Made by a program: the position numbers and the translations under genes | Shown: piece after piece, positions 50,101 to 61,821 of the stretch | How positions within the stretch are numbered: position 1 is the stretch's first letter | Layout: each line of letters opens with the position of its first letter | The notes under the pieces: generated by a model | Seen by the model: only the letters and a program-made list of their open reading frames with translations | What the model was told of the DNA's origin: nothing | The model's database searches: none | From: Mugil cephalus | Lineage: Eukaryota; Chordata; Actinopteri; Mugiliformes; Mugilidae | Direction of reading: 5' to 3' | Length of the DNA stretch: 64,000 nucleotides | NCBI RefSeq assembly: GCF_022458985.1 | Contig: NC_061777.1 | Span: 15,899,668 to 15,963,667 of the forward strand

Positions 50101-53100
50101 TCAAAGCAAACAAAGAAATAATGTCCATCCCTGTCATCAAGGACTCAGCAGGGAAGCCAACACAAGCACCAGTGGAAATGAATAGAATCTTTAAAGATTT
50201 CTATACAAAACTATATTCATCAGAAATGAACCCAATTCCAGACTGGATCAACTCCTTTCAAACTGCCATACTTGTAGAACCATTGACTAAAGAAGAATTA
50301 TTGCATGCTCTCCAACTCATGCCTAACAACAAATCACCTGGACCTGATGGCTTCCCTGCTGAGTTCTATAAGCACTTGTGGCCCATCTTAGCCCCACTCC
50401 TTACAAGGCTTATTATTAAAATAAAACAAGCCGCAAAATTGCCACCAACAATGAATACAGCCATAATTTCAGTAATTCTTAAACCTGGCAAAGACCAATC
50501 ACTACCCTCAAGCTACTGTCCAATTTCTCTCATAAACGCTGACATCAAAATTATCACCAAAGCACTTGTCCACAGACTAGAAAAAGCAATGCCATCCGTA
50601 ATCCATCTAGACTAGACAAGTTTCATTAAAGGCAGACACTCCTCCAATAACACACGCAGACTTTACATACAACATAATTGACTATTCTTCCAAGCACCAT
50701 GTACAAACTATCATTACCACACTCAGAAAAGGTATTTGATAGGGTTAATTGGTAATTTCTCATATCCACTATGTATAAATTTGGCTTTGGAGAATCATTT
50801 ATTAACTGGATAAAAATTCTATACACAGCACCTTCCGCCACTGTTATCACCAACTAACTTCCCAACCTTTCACAGTTGCTTAGTCTAAATTACACACCAT
50901 TACTGAAATCAATATCAGACAATCTCCTCCGCTGGACGAACCTACCACTTTCTTTATTAGGCCGTATAGCACGATCAAAATGACAATACTTCCCAAAATT
51001 ATCTACCTATTCACAATGATTCCATCTCAACCCAGAACATCATGGTTCAAATCCCTAGATTCGATTATAACAAAATTTAACTGGAAAAAACAAAACGTTT
51101 AGAATGAAACATACAACCTTACAGAAACCAAAAACACATGGAGGACTTACAGCACCAAACTTTTATGATTATTACCTGGCAAACAAATTACAATACATCC
51201 TAAAATGGATCCACCTTCATCAATCAGACAGCACTTGGTTGGACACAGAACAGGCAATTTGCAAAAACATCACTATCTCATATCTCCCATTCCTCAGTCA
51301 GACGATCAAGCAATATCAGTGTTTTAAAATGTTAATAATATCAGCAACTCTGACAGCCTGGTGGGAATTCCACATCGACACCTCTGCAACAACCCTGACA
51401 AACCCAAACAATAAACTTCTACTAGTGGCCCTAACCATCGCCAAGAACACTATGCTCATGAAGTCACACTAGCAACAGTGCATCCACTCTGTGAGTTAGC
51501 ATATGATCGCCAGCGCCTGCTGGAGTTATGGTCATCAAGTGATTTAGGACTCATAACTACAACTACTCTGGAGCTTCAGGGTGCTACTGGGGGGTTAAGT
51601 CTCAGTGTGGAGTGTGGAGCCTTAGGCCGGTCCCCAGTGGTTTGGCAGGGGCCCGAGACACCTCAAAAAAGAATAAAAACAAAATACATAAATAAATCTG
51701 TCTCATAGAGATTTGTCTTCCTCATCCCTCCTCCTCCACTATCCTACATTATAGTAATTATTATCACTATTATTATTAATTGTTTTGTACATGTCTGCTT
51801 GTCTTGTTATTTCTTTCTTATTTTATTATTTTCTTTTTGAATAATTATTAATGGAAGCATTATATTACCTTATACATTCTTAATATATAATGTAATATGT
51901 AATAATTATCATTTAATTATTATTGATCATTATCTATTCTTATTTAATTGTTATGTAATAATAAAGTAATAATAATTATTATTTGCCTATTATTATATTC
52001 ACAATTTGCTGGTAAACGTGTAATTATCAAATGTAACACTATCAAAGGTCTCACATACATACACGCGCACACACACATTGTTCACACTTTGCTCATGTCT
52101 GTATTGTCTGTATTGTATTGTCAAATTAAAAAAAAAAAAAAACGAATGTGGAGCGTGGATTTAGGGGTTTGCATTTTTTTGAAAGGGCACAACATCACAC
52201 TCCCACAACATTGTCATCAAAAGTCTACATTCAACATACACATTTGCTACAACATCTCACAAACACTTTGAATATTTACTACAGTTTGTGACTCACTCGG
52301 GGCCAGGAGGAAATGGGCCACAGTTCTAGTCACGCACCCAATGCACCATCCCTGTGCAATACTTGTAATTTGGAGTTTAATCTGTTAAGAAAGTTTTATT
52401 GTTTATTGTACATTATATTTCTGTATTTCTCTTTTTGTTATTAGCTGCTGGAAATATAAGTTAAGTATCCCGGTGGATCACTAAATGGTTCTAAGTCTAA
52501 TATTCATCAAGACATGTATTTAAAGTTCTCATTACATTCTCGTTATCTTAGTTATTTTCACTTTGTTGCCAAAATGTACTAAAAAGAAGTAAATGCTATA
52601 GCAACTGGGGTAGGATGTTGAAAATAAATTCCTTTTAGTGATTAAAAATCTGCAATTTCTCATAATGTAATTACTCTCATAAAAGCGTTAGTTCTAGTTT
52701 ATCGTAAGCAATTTATATTAAGTTACTCCAACGCATAGCAGCTTATCTCAGCGTTACCGAACCGATTTCATAACTGTTCCGTTTGTAAATATAACATAAA
52801 CAGATACGTCCGGTACAAACAAACTTTCCAGTAAATGGGAGTCACCCATGTACTGTTCCTCTCGCTGAACTTGTTTTGTACACGGGTCTACAGATTACAC
52901 AAATTCCGTCCATAATTTTAGAATAGATCTACAACAATCAGACATTTCTTGGTCTTACCTCGAGTGTTTTCTGCCACTAAGTATTCTTTCAGTTTGAAAT
53001 ATCTAATGTGCGCAGTGAAGGTTGACTTGTGAGTCAAATTCAATTCTGTCCAGCGGACGTTCGCATCCCCTTTGACTTTTACCAGGACGCTTTTGATTTT

Positions 53101-53214
53101 GGTGTCTTTTGTCAAATTGAAAGTAACGGTCCCTGTAATGGTATCTCCCACAGAGAAAGTGATATCCTCGTTAATCGCTTCATAAGTCAGGCTGAAGTCC
53201 TTTATCGGAGACAT
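47116..53214 (-). CDS. Alpha-arrestin, ARRDC3-like, array copy C (open)
   Basis: Six exons on the minus strand join in frame: 53214-52959, 49087-49030, 48941-48779, 48618-48522, 48346-48090 and 47559-47116 (TAG), giving 424 residues. The two arrestin domains are complete as in copy A. The 15-base insertion in exon 3 (DGHPSW) is shared in position with B. Differences from B and A: exon 4 starts CGT (Arg) where A and B have TGT (Cys), and exon 2 ends QIPRE where A has QIPQG. The tail keeps one PPxY (DPPSY); the second motif of copy A has become LSPHST, so only one NEDD4 docking site remains. Outside a small hotspot, exon 1 is identical to B. No disabling change was seen, so it may be a working gene with weaker ubiquitin-ligase recruitment. 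Confidence 0.87.
49290..52145 (+). mobile_element. L1-like LINE relic in intron 1 of arrestin copy C
   Basis: The same antisense LINE, with the most complete RT of the three. From 50121 it reads through PNNKSPGPDGFPAEF and LKPGKDQSLPSSYCPISLIN to a stop at about 50612. Broken frames follow to about 50870. A deletion then joins to the C-terminal part at 51104 ([19 protein letters not shown]), and another near 51376 removes about 300 bases present in copy A. About 200 bases at 51478-51680 are not seen at this point in B. The 3' UTR ends near 52130. Confidence 0.8.
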
Positions 53215-53274
53215 GCTGTTTCCAGTTGCCAGTTGGTGACTCTATTGACAATTCGCTGGTTGACTTTGTAAAAC

Positions 53275-53350
53275 TAGGGATGGGCGTATCGATCTAAATA
53301 TGGATAGTATCGATACCAAGGGCATAATCGGTATCGGATCGATACTTTTG
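53275..53350. mobile_element. hAT-like terminal sequence upstream of arrestin copy C
   Basis: TAGGGATGGGCGTATCGATC begins 61 bases before the copy C start codon, followed by the TATCGATACC / GGTATCGGATCGATAC phrases found at copies A and B. Confidence 0.5.
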
Positions 53351-53497
53351 TTACAGTTTTTCGTCGCTGTACCACTGATACTTAAATCTTTTTTCTGTAA
53401 TGTACCCTCTGTGAAATATTCTTTTTCAGCGAAGTACCCCCTAATAGGAGAAAATAATTTTTGTCTGATAAAAGCGCTGCAGCAACAGTGTCTTATT

Positions 53498-54530
<1,033 letters not shown>

Positions 54531-55008
54531 TGGTGATACTGGTTAGGTTGAATGGTGAGGTTCATTGGTGATTCTAAAGCCCCTTTCTGAAAATAAATTA
54601 TATTCTATGAACTTACAATTGGATTATATGATAACTTTCAATTAGAATATTTATTAAATAACTATTTTAAAGTAGTTTTTGAATTGATATTATTTTTATT
54701 AATAATATTATTTTATATCTCACGTACCTTCTGCAGTGTCTTCAAGAACCCCCAGGGGTACGCGTACCTGTATTAGTTTACGGGTTATGTTTCATATCTA
54801 AATTCTTTACACATACAAACTATAGCCCACAAAACGCACATTTCATGAAAAAACAAACAAACAAAACGTTATTGCTATCTTGCGTTACTTGGTAGCTGTA
54901 TATCCTACCTAGCCTAGCTTGCTGTCACTTACTCTGCAGCCGTGGAATCACAAGAAGAATGTCTGGGGTCGTGAATGACCCCTGTCACGGGGCAAGAGAA
55001 CTGCCTGC

Positions 55009-57440
55009 AAGGGCTGGGCGTATCGATCTAAATATCGATAGTGTGGATATAAAGATCGATACCATCGTGCTGAGGTCGATACTTTTGTTACAGTTTTTCG
55101 TCTATATGTCCAGCAAATTACTTCTCACAGAATTCATGCGAGTGCAGACTCTCTCCAAGTGTGTGCGGCAGGGGCTCCTCCATCCTCACCTGTAGTAAAA
55201 GGTGGATATGGACAGAGTTTGAAACTCAAATCCTAGGATGACAGCAGTATTGCGCAGCTGGAACTGATGCTGTTATTGAAATGTGCCAGAATCAGAATCA
55301 GAAAAAACTTTATTTATCCCTGAAGGGCAATTAGGAGGGCGAAGAGCGGTGCATAAAATAAAACTCTAAAACAGCAGATAAGGTATGACAAAGAAAAAAA
55401 ATAAAATAAATAAAGTGAGGCATGGTTAAAAAAATAAAATAAATAAATAAATAATAATGATGATAATAATGATAAATAATCAATAAAAATTTTGAAGTGA
55501 CATTGTAGTTAAAGTGTCAAAGTAGTAAAGTAGTATTGCACAAGAGGTAGTATTGCACATGTGATATACGGGATACAGGCTCACTTCTGTGGTGGGAAAT
55601 GGATAAGCTAACATTTCCCTCTCTGTGCAATCTTTGTATTTATTATTATACTGTTGCTTTCGTTTACTTATTTGCTCAACTGACTACTGCTACTGACCTA
55701 ATTAGAGCCACGGGGCAATGCCTGAGTCACTGGAAACATTTTCCATTGAAATAAACGGAATGGGCGGGAAAAAAAAAAAAAAAACAGCGAAGAAGAGTTT
55801 TTCAAGTGTCTGCTGCTCAGGCCTACTTTCACCTAGAGACTTAATTTAAACTTCAAACAGTAGACACAAGCCTGGTGTTTACAAACTAGACACATGATTT
55901 TTCCCACAGTTGTAGACAAACTTGTTCTGTCTCTCACAATGTGTCTGTTTTCCATTGACTGTGATGCAAAGATTTCCTGAGAGAAGCAGAAGGGACCCCT
56001 GTCTCCAAAATATTTCCTCTAGAAAGACAAAAAACATATCAAAATGTTCAGAAAGGCCTTACGACGCCCACGGTCTGCATGTTTTACTGATAGGAGCTAC
56101 AGTTTTGTTACAGTAAGCCCAGACATGAGACCAACGAAGGAGAAAATCGTCCTCTTCTCTGTGGCCCAGCGCGCTTATGTCGCCATTGATGACCACCTTG
56201 AGTTGCCATGGCAACCCCCGACTGCTGACCCCTGTCTCCCATACATTTATGTTACAACAACACACACCAATACACACTCCTCCCCCAACACACACAACAC
56301 AGGTAACTTTGTGATTCCAGTTACATACACACATGCGCATGAGTAAGCGTGCCCTTGTCACCCACACACACACAAACACAGGTAACTTTATGTTATTACA
56401 GTAACAGATACACAGATACGCTAACCGTATGCTAACTGTGTTAAATGTGGCAAAAGTGTTCTAACTGTGCTACATTTTGGTTAAATGTGCTAAATGTGGG
56501 TTAACTGTGCTAAATGTGGGTTAACTGTGCTAACCGTAAGCTGACTGTGCTAAATGTAGGCTAAGTGTGCTAATTCCCATGTTGAAAGAGACGGTACCCC
56601 TGGCAGTAGCCCCCAGTGGCCCTTTCAAAATTTCCCAGAGGGAATTTTCTAGTTTTCCATTTTGTTATGTTGTTGACATTGTTATATTTATATTTTTGTT
56701 ACATTGTTTCTTTTTCTTTTTCTTATTTTGCAGTAATGACTGCTTTTATAAAAAAAAAAAATCGTATGCAATTTTTACTTATCAGATCGCTGGGATCCGC
56801 TCAGTTCTGAAGGGCTGAAAAAGGTTAGAACAAGGCACTCATGAATACTTGTAAATTCAGGTAATTCAGACACACACAATATCAGCCTGTCCTCTATTTT
56901 GCCTTCCGTACTGGGCTGCACACACACTCTGTCAGCTTATGTTGTATATTGATGTGCTGAAGAAAGAAGTGATCACCACTGACAAGTCTTATCTTGCATT
57001 TAAAAAGGTTAATTACAAGAAAGAACAATGTCAAAAACTCTTTATCGAATCTGAGAGCTTCTGGCCAATCGTTGAATCCCCTCTCTCGTTCAGCTCCAAC
57101 AGTCCCCTTTTATATGATGCTCATCTCCAAAAAAACCCATTAATAAACAAAGAGAACTTATCTCCTTAAGCCTAGTCTGTTTTACAAGCTGGCATCTGGT
57201 AAAGACCTCTTGACCTTTAAATTTTGTACACATTCCAAACACCCAAAAACAGAAAAATGGACAGAAGAGAAAAACAGAAGACCACATACTACACTAATGG
57301 CTAAAACAATTGCTAAAACAATTCAGTGATCATGACGTTACAAGAAAAGTAAAAGTATTGGTATCTGCGATACTAGCCCAATATTTACTTGGTATCGGAT
57401 CAATACCTAACTTCCAAGTATCGCCCAGCCCTATTCCACA
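55009..57440. mobile_element. Possible hAT-like element or two separate ends
   Basis: AGGGCTGGGCGTATCGATCT at 55011-55030 and, inverted, TAGGGCTGGGCGATACTTGG ending near 57437 could be the two ends of one 2.4-kb insertion between copies C and D. The interior has no intact transposase. It contains a CR1/Rex-type 3' end (about 55288-55335, AATCAGAATCAG...TTTATTTATCCCTGAAGGG) and array-like 3' flank. The pairing is uncertain, since the same ends also occur singly before copies A-C. Confidence 0.3.
56400..56575. repeat. Degenerate minisatellite, unit about 19 bases (GTGCTAAATGTGGGTTAAC)
   Basis: Seven to nine imperfect tandem units such as TAACTGTGCTAAATGTGGGT. A single unit-like phrase, AACTGTGCTAAATGTAGG, lies just after exon 6 of copies B and C (41061, 47090), so the array probably expanded from arrestin 3' flanking sequence. 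Confidence 0.7.
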
Positions 57441-57575
57441 TTGGTAAACATCATGCTTGCATGTAGAATAAGTTAACAGCTTGTGCATATTCATACATAT
57501 GGATAAGAGTAAGGAACCAAGTGAAAATAAGTTTTGATAGACTGGATAATAAATAGTTAGCTCATGCTTTTTGGG

Positions 57576-58983
57576 TTATGTTTGAGGCTCAGCTTTTGTG
57601 ATCTGACCCACTGCCAGGAGTATTGTAAGGAGGTGATGGGTAAAGGGTTTTTCGCCCTGCTGGAACTGTGGTGGAACTGTAATGGCTGGAGGCTGCACTA
57701 AAGGTGGTACAGGAGCTGCCCCTGAAAAGTTGCATGGAGCAAGATTTTGTGGCCACTGGCTATTGTAGCCACTCCCTATGTTTGCAGGCTGAGGCGGACG
57801 TGATGCTGGATATTCGTTAGCAATAGGGCCTGCGGGTAGGGGATGAGATCCAGCAGGGAAGGTTGGAGGAGGGAAGTCGCTGTAACTTTGTGCCCCAATG
57901 GCTCCGGGTGGGTAAGGCCTCGCAACCTCACTGAGGTGCATGGCAACAAGGTTAGATGGAATGACAGTCAGTGGAAACACCACCTCTGGGTCAAAGGCAA
58001 AACTGATGTCCACATATGCCTGAAAGATGGTAGATATTCTAAATATTTTTTTTGGAAAACATTCAAATATGACTTAAACTGGGTTAGTTGGCAGACTAGG
58101 CTGGCACACTATTATACTATATACTATAAGCTGGTGAATGACACCAATAATCTAGTTACGATGTAATGATCTTCTGGGACACCTGGGTCCTGGCATTTAT
58201 GTGAATGTTTCTTTGATATGCACCACCACCTGAACATTGACACAGACCAAGCCCAACCCCAAGCCCAACCCCAGTCCTTCCATCCTGGTGCCATGTCTTA
58301 AGTCAGTTTAGTTGGCACATAGATATATTTTTATGAGCTTTATATGTTTTTATAAGCTGGTGGATAACACCTGAACATTGACACAGACCAAGCCCAACCC
58401 CAAGCCCAATCCCAGTCCTTACATCCTGGTGCCATGACTTCAGTCGGTTTAGTTGGCACATAGATATATTTTTTAAAAGCTTTATATGTTTTTATAAGCT
58501 GGCGGATAACACCAATAGTCTAGTTATGATGTAATGATCTTCTGGGAAACCTGGGTCATTTATGTGAATGTTACTTTGATATGCACCACCACCTGAACAT
58601 TGACACAGACCAAGCCCAACCCCAAGCTATGTATTCCTCAGGTAGGGGATGTGCACACCTATTTCAGACCAACTCTCTGAAATCCTTTGACTTTCCCATT
58701 TGTCCTGCTTCTAAGACTTCAAATCTGATGTTGCTGCCTTACTGCCTAATATATCCTGCCCACTGACAGGTGCAATGACAACAACATAATCAGCGCCCTT
58801 CACTACACTGGGGATTATGATGATGTTGATCGATGTGTGTTTCTGGTTGACTAAAACACAAGTGTTTGCAAAGAAAAACAATTAATTCCTTTCAGAGTTT
58901 ACATATTGATACCATGATGTTACATACCTTGAGGTTATATTCTACCGTGAGGATTTCACAGTTATGGATAATGTAAACGGCAC
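57576..58983 (-). pseudogene. Alpha-arrestin, ARRDC3-like, array copy D (remnant)
   Basis: Only exon 6 (58019-57576), intron 5 and the last about 57 bases of exon 5 ([18 protein letters not shown], 58983-58927 approximately) survive. Exon 5 breaks off at about 58983 into about 120 bases of unrelated sequence. That is followed from about 59125 by sequence matching intron 1 next to exon 1 of the other copies. At about 59848 that match stops where exon 1 should be, so exons 1-4 are missing. In exon 6 about 25 bases including the first PPxY codons are deleted, shifting the frame (GEKPFTHHLL). Another frame still encodes SPPYNTP, a lost second PPxY. Intron 5 contains a local triplication of a CTGAACATTGACACAGACC block (58230, 58371, 58593). 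This is a pseudogene. Confidence 0.85.
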
Positions 58984-59124
58984 TTAAACGGTACTTCGTT
59001 TAGACTTGTGTTTGAGTTCGTGATTTTGCATCGTTTCTGTACTTGAAGCTGTTTTCTCGAATTGAATTGAGACGTATTTGGTCTTTGCCGTCGGTTTGGC
59101 CCGTGTCGGCCACCGTACACAAAC

Positions 59125-59850
59125 ACTTTAGTTTGTGACTCACTCGGGGCCAGGAGGAAATAGGCTACAGAGGACAGAAGGGAAGGAGTTCTAGTCACCC
59201 ACCCACTGTGCAATATTTGTAATTTGCAGTTCAGTCTGTTAAGAGTTTATTGTTTATTGTACATTGTTTATTTTTTTGAATTTCTTTTCTTCTTTTCTTT
59301 TTTTTTTTTTTTTGTATATAGCTGATGGAAATACAGTTTCCCTGAGGGAGTCATCCCTCCCATCAAAAGGATCAATAAAGTTGAGTCTAAGTCTAAGTTT
59401 AATATTCAACAAGAACATGTTTTGGGAAAAGGCTTTGCTGATCATTTCTGTTATCAGTTAGTCTCGTCTAAAACTGAATAGTAACACGTTTTCATATATA
59501 TATATATTTCATCCTACATCTCGCATCTTTAGTTTTGAAGTAAGTAATGTCAATAAAGTTATTCCATAGCGTGCCATAGTGTGAGCTGTGATTGGCATTT
59601 CACACGCAGTTACCACAACCGGTTTCACAGCAGTTCCGTCTCAAATGAAATACATAAACAAATGTGGTCGCTTCATCCAGTACAAAGCAAACTTCCCATT
59701 ACATAGGGGAATCATATATACTGCCCATATCCTGTTCCTCTCGCTGAATGAATTTAGTTTCGTTTTGTACGGTCTACAAATTACACAAATTCCGTCCATG
59801 ATTTTAGAATACAACAAACTCTCTTCAGCTTGCTAATTACGACGAGGGCT
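59125..59850. repeat. Arrestin intron-1 flank copied into the D remnant
   Basis: The block starting TTTGTGACTCACTCGGGGCC, through TGCTGGAAATACAG-like sequence and CAATAAAGTTGAGTC, to AATTCCGTCCATGATTTTAG parallels 39165-39650, 44945-45655 and 52285-52925. It marks where exon 1 of copy D used to be. Confidence 0.7.
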
Positions 59851-59917
59851 TTTTAATTAAGAAGTCGCCAGCATCTAGCAACGTAATTCTATTTTTTTTT
59901 TTTTTTTTTTTTCCAAT

Positions 59918-60070
59918 CAGTGCGTTTACATGCAGAGCTTAATTGAGCTATGCTCAAAATTCGACTTTCCGATTTTAATCAGAGTAACGTGTTTACATGC
60001 ACTTAAATTGTCCTGTTATAGTCCGATTAAGGCAATAATTCGTTTTTTTCACGTGCATGTAAACGCACTG
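59918..60070. mobile_element. Palindromic MITE, 153 bp
   Basis: CAGTGCGTTTACATGCA at 59918-59934 is a perfect 17-base inverted match to 60054-60070. Inside, CCGATTTTAATC and GATTAAGGC-type phrases also mirror each other. It has no coding capacity. It sits next to the exon 1 breakpoint of copy D, after a poly(T) run. Confidence 0.75.
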
Positions 60071-61821
60071 AATGAAACCGGGACACTTTTGAGTGTCCAT
60101 CGGTGTGTCCAATAGGAAACCCGTGTGCCGTAACATGATGGGCTAAAAGCCAATACGAGAGCTTTGTGCGGTCACTTTATCAGCCAAAGATCGTCTATAT
60201 ACATGACGATGATTGTTCCATGACCGTGTATGATCACTACTATCGGCGGTATCAGCTATAAATCCCAATAAATAATGTGAACAGCCATTTATGCATTTAA
60301 CACAAGCTGAGAGCAGTAAATGTGCTTGAGATGAAGGAGAACCCGTGTTTAGTGCAGGAAACATGACAAAAAATGTCACACTGTTTTCATGACACACCCA
60401 CCAGGCTATTCTGCAAATAATGTAAATAATAAATTTGATATCATAGTTATAGCCTTGATTATTTCCCCCCTGATCCCTAAGAAATCTAGAAAGAAATTCA
60501 TAATAATTTTCTGTGTTTCCATAATACTTGTAAAATACTTGATTGTACCTCACAGGGCTGAGGTTTAACAAGCATTCTTACACACGGAGACCAGGCAAGA
60601 AGAAAACAGAGGAATATGCCATAGTTAATAGGGTTGGTGGTCAATCCGAAGCTTTACCCTCCCCCAAAAGAGTTTGTTTTGTTTTATTTAAGATCAGCAG
60701 AGGTGAAAAAGTTCCCACTCAGGTTATACAGGTTTACTCATTCACAGGTGATCTGAGTTTAAAGTACATTTAAGTGTAGAGCGATTAGAGGAATGACATT
60801 ATTCACAAAGATGCCAGCATGTTAATAAAAGACTAATAAAAGACTCACAGATGAACCTTGTTATTGATCTTTATTTAAGTCAGAGTCAGAGAAAACACTT
60901 GGCAGTTAGTGATTATTACAACAAATAAAGTGCAAAACACTGACATAAGTAGTCGCCTCAGGGTCCAGCTTAACCCTGTATGGGGCGAGGAACCAAGTAT
61001 GGTAACTTCCACACACCTTTTAAATTGTGACCCCATGCCACATAGCGAGGTTGAGAAGCATGTGTTTTTTTTACCCAGCTAATCAAAGAAGATCAAGGAA
61101 ACTGATCTTCCTTGATTATGTATTAATGAGCATCATGTATCATTAATACATGATGCTCAGTTCGTGAGGTTCACCTCTACATTGAGACTGAGTGGGATCG
61201 CTTTGAAGAAGTAGCTGTTATATAATGTGATAACATGTATGTTTATAAATGCTTGGATCAGCACTTGTAATTTGATATATATATATACATCATGAAAGTA
61301 AAAAAGTATTTTTATGCCCTACAATAACACTCTACGGTTGAAATTAAGAATTATTTCCCAATGAGTGTCCTATAAAAGGTTAATAGACTACAAGGTGTAA
61401 GAGATTATTTGACATCTTAGTACTGATACCGCTAACAACTATATAAAAATGTTGTTTTTTTTTTTTTGGTATGTAACTATGTTCCTGGTTCATTGTCACA
61501 GCCTTTGAACAGAAGAGTGAGGTGCATTAGTTGTTGAATATATAGTGTAAAAAAGGACACTTTGAACATTGAACAAGGCATTTAAACAGTGTATCCTGAT
61601 GAGTAACTTTTCAGTAATTTCTTTAGCAGCTGCATAAAAAAAATGGCAACACATACGCTACACATGCACATACAGTATGTATACATGCTTTCCTAAACAG
61701 TTTAATACTCAGACATACAGTATAATTGATATAATGTCACATTTTGTTCTAATGTATCTATCAAGTATTTAATAGCACCCAACTTCTTAACAGTCTGACT
61801 GACCTTAAAGCCTTCTTTCAG
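60071..61821. other. Spacer between copy D and copy E, no gene seen
   Basis: AT-rich, with a local inverted repeat around 61085-61160 (GATCAAGGAAACTGATCTTCCTTG and ATTAATGAGCATCATGTATCATTAATACATGATGCTC phrases). No exon was found. Its right part is the probable 3' UTR of copy E. Confidence 0.5.
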
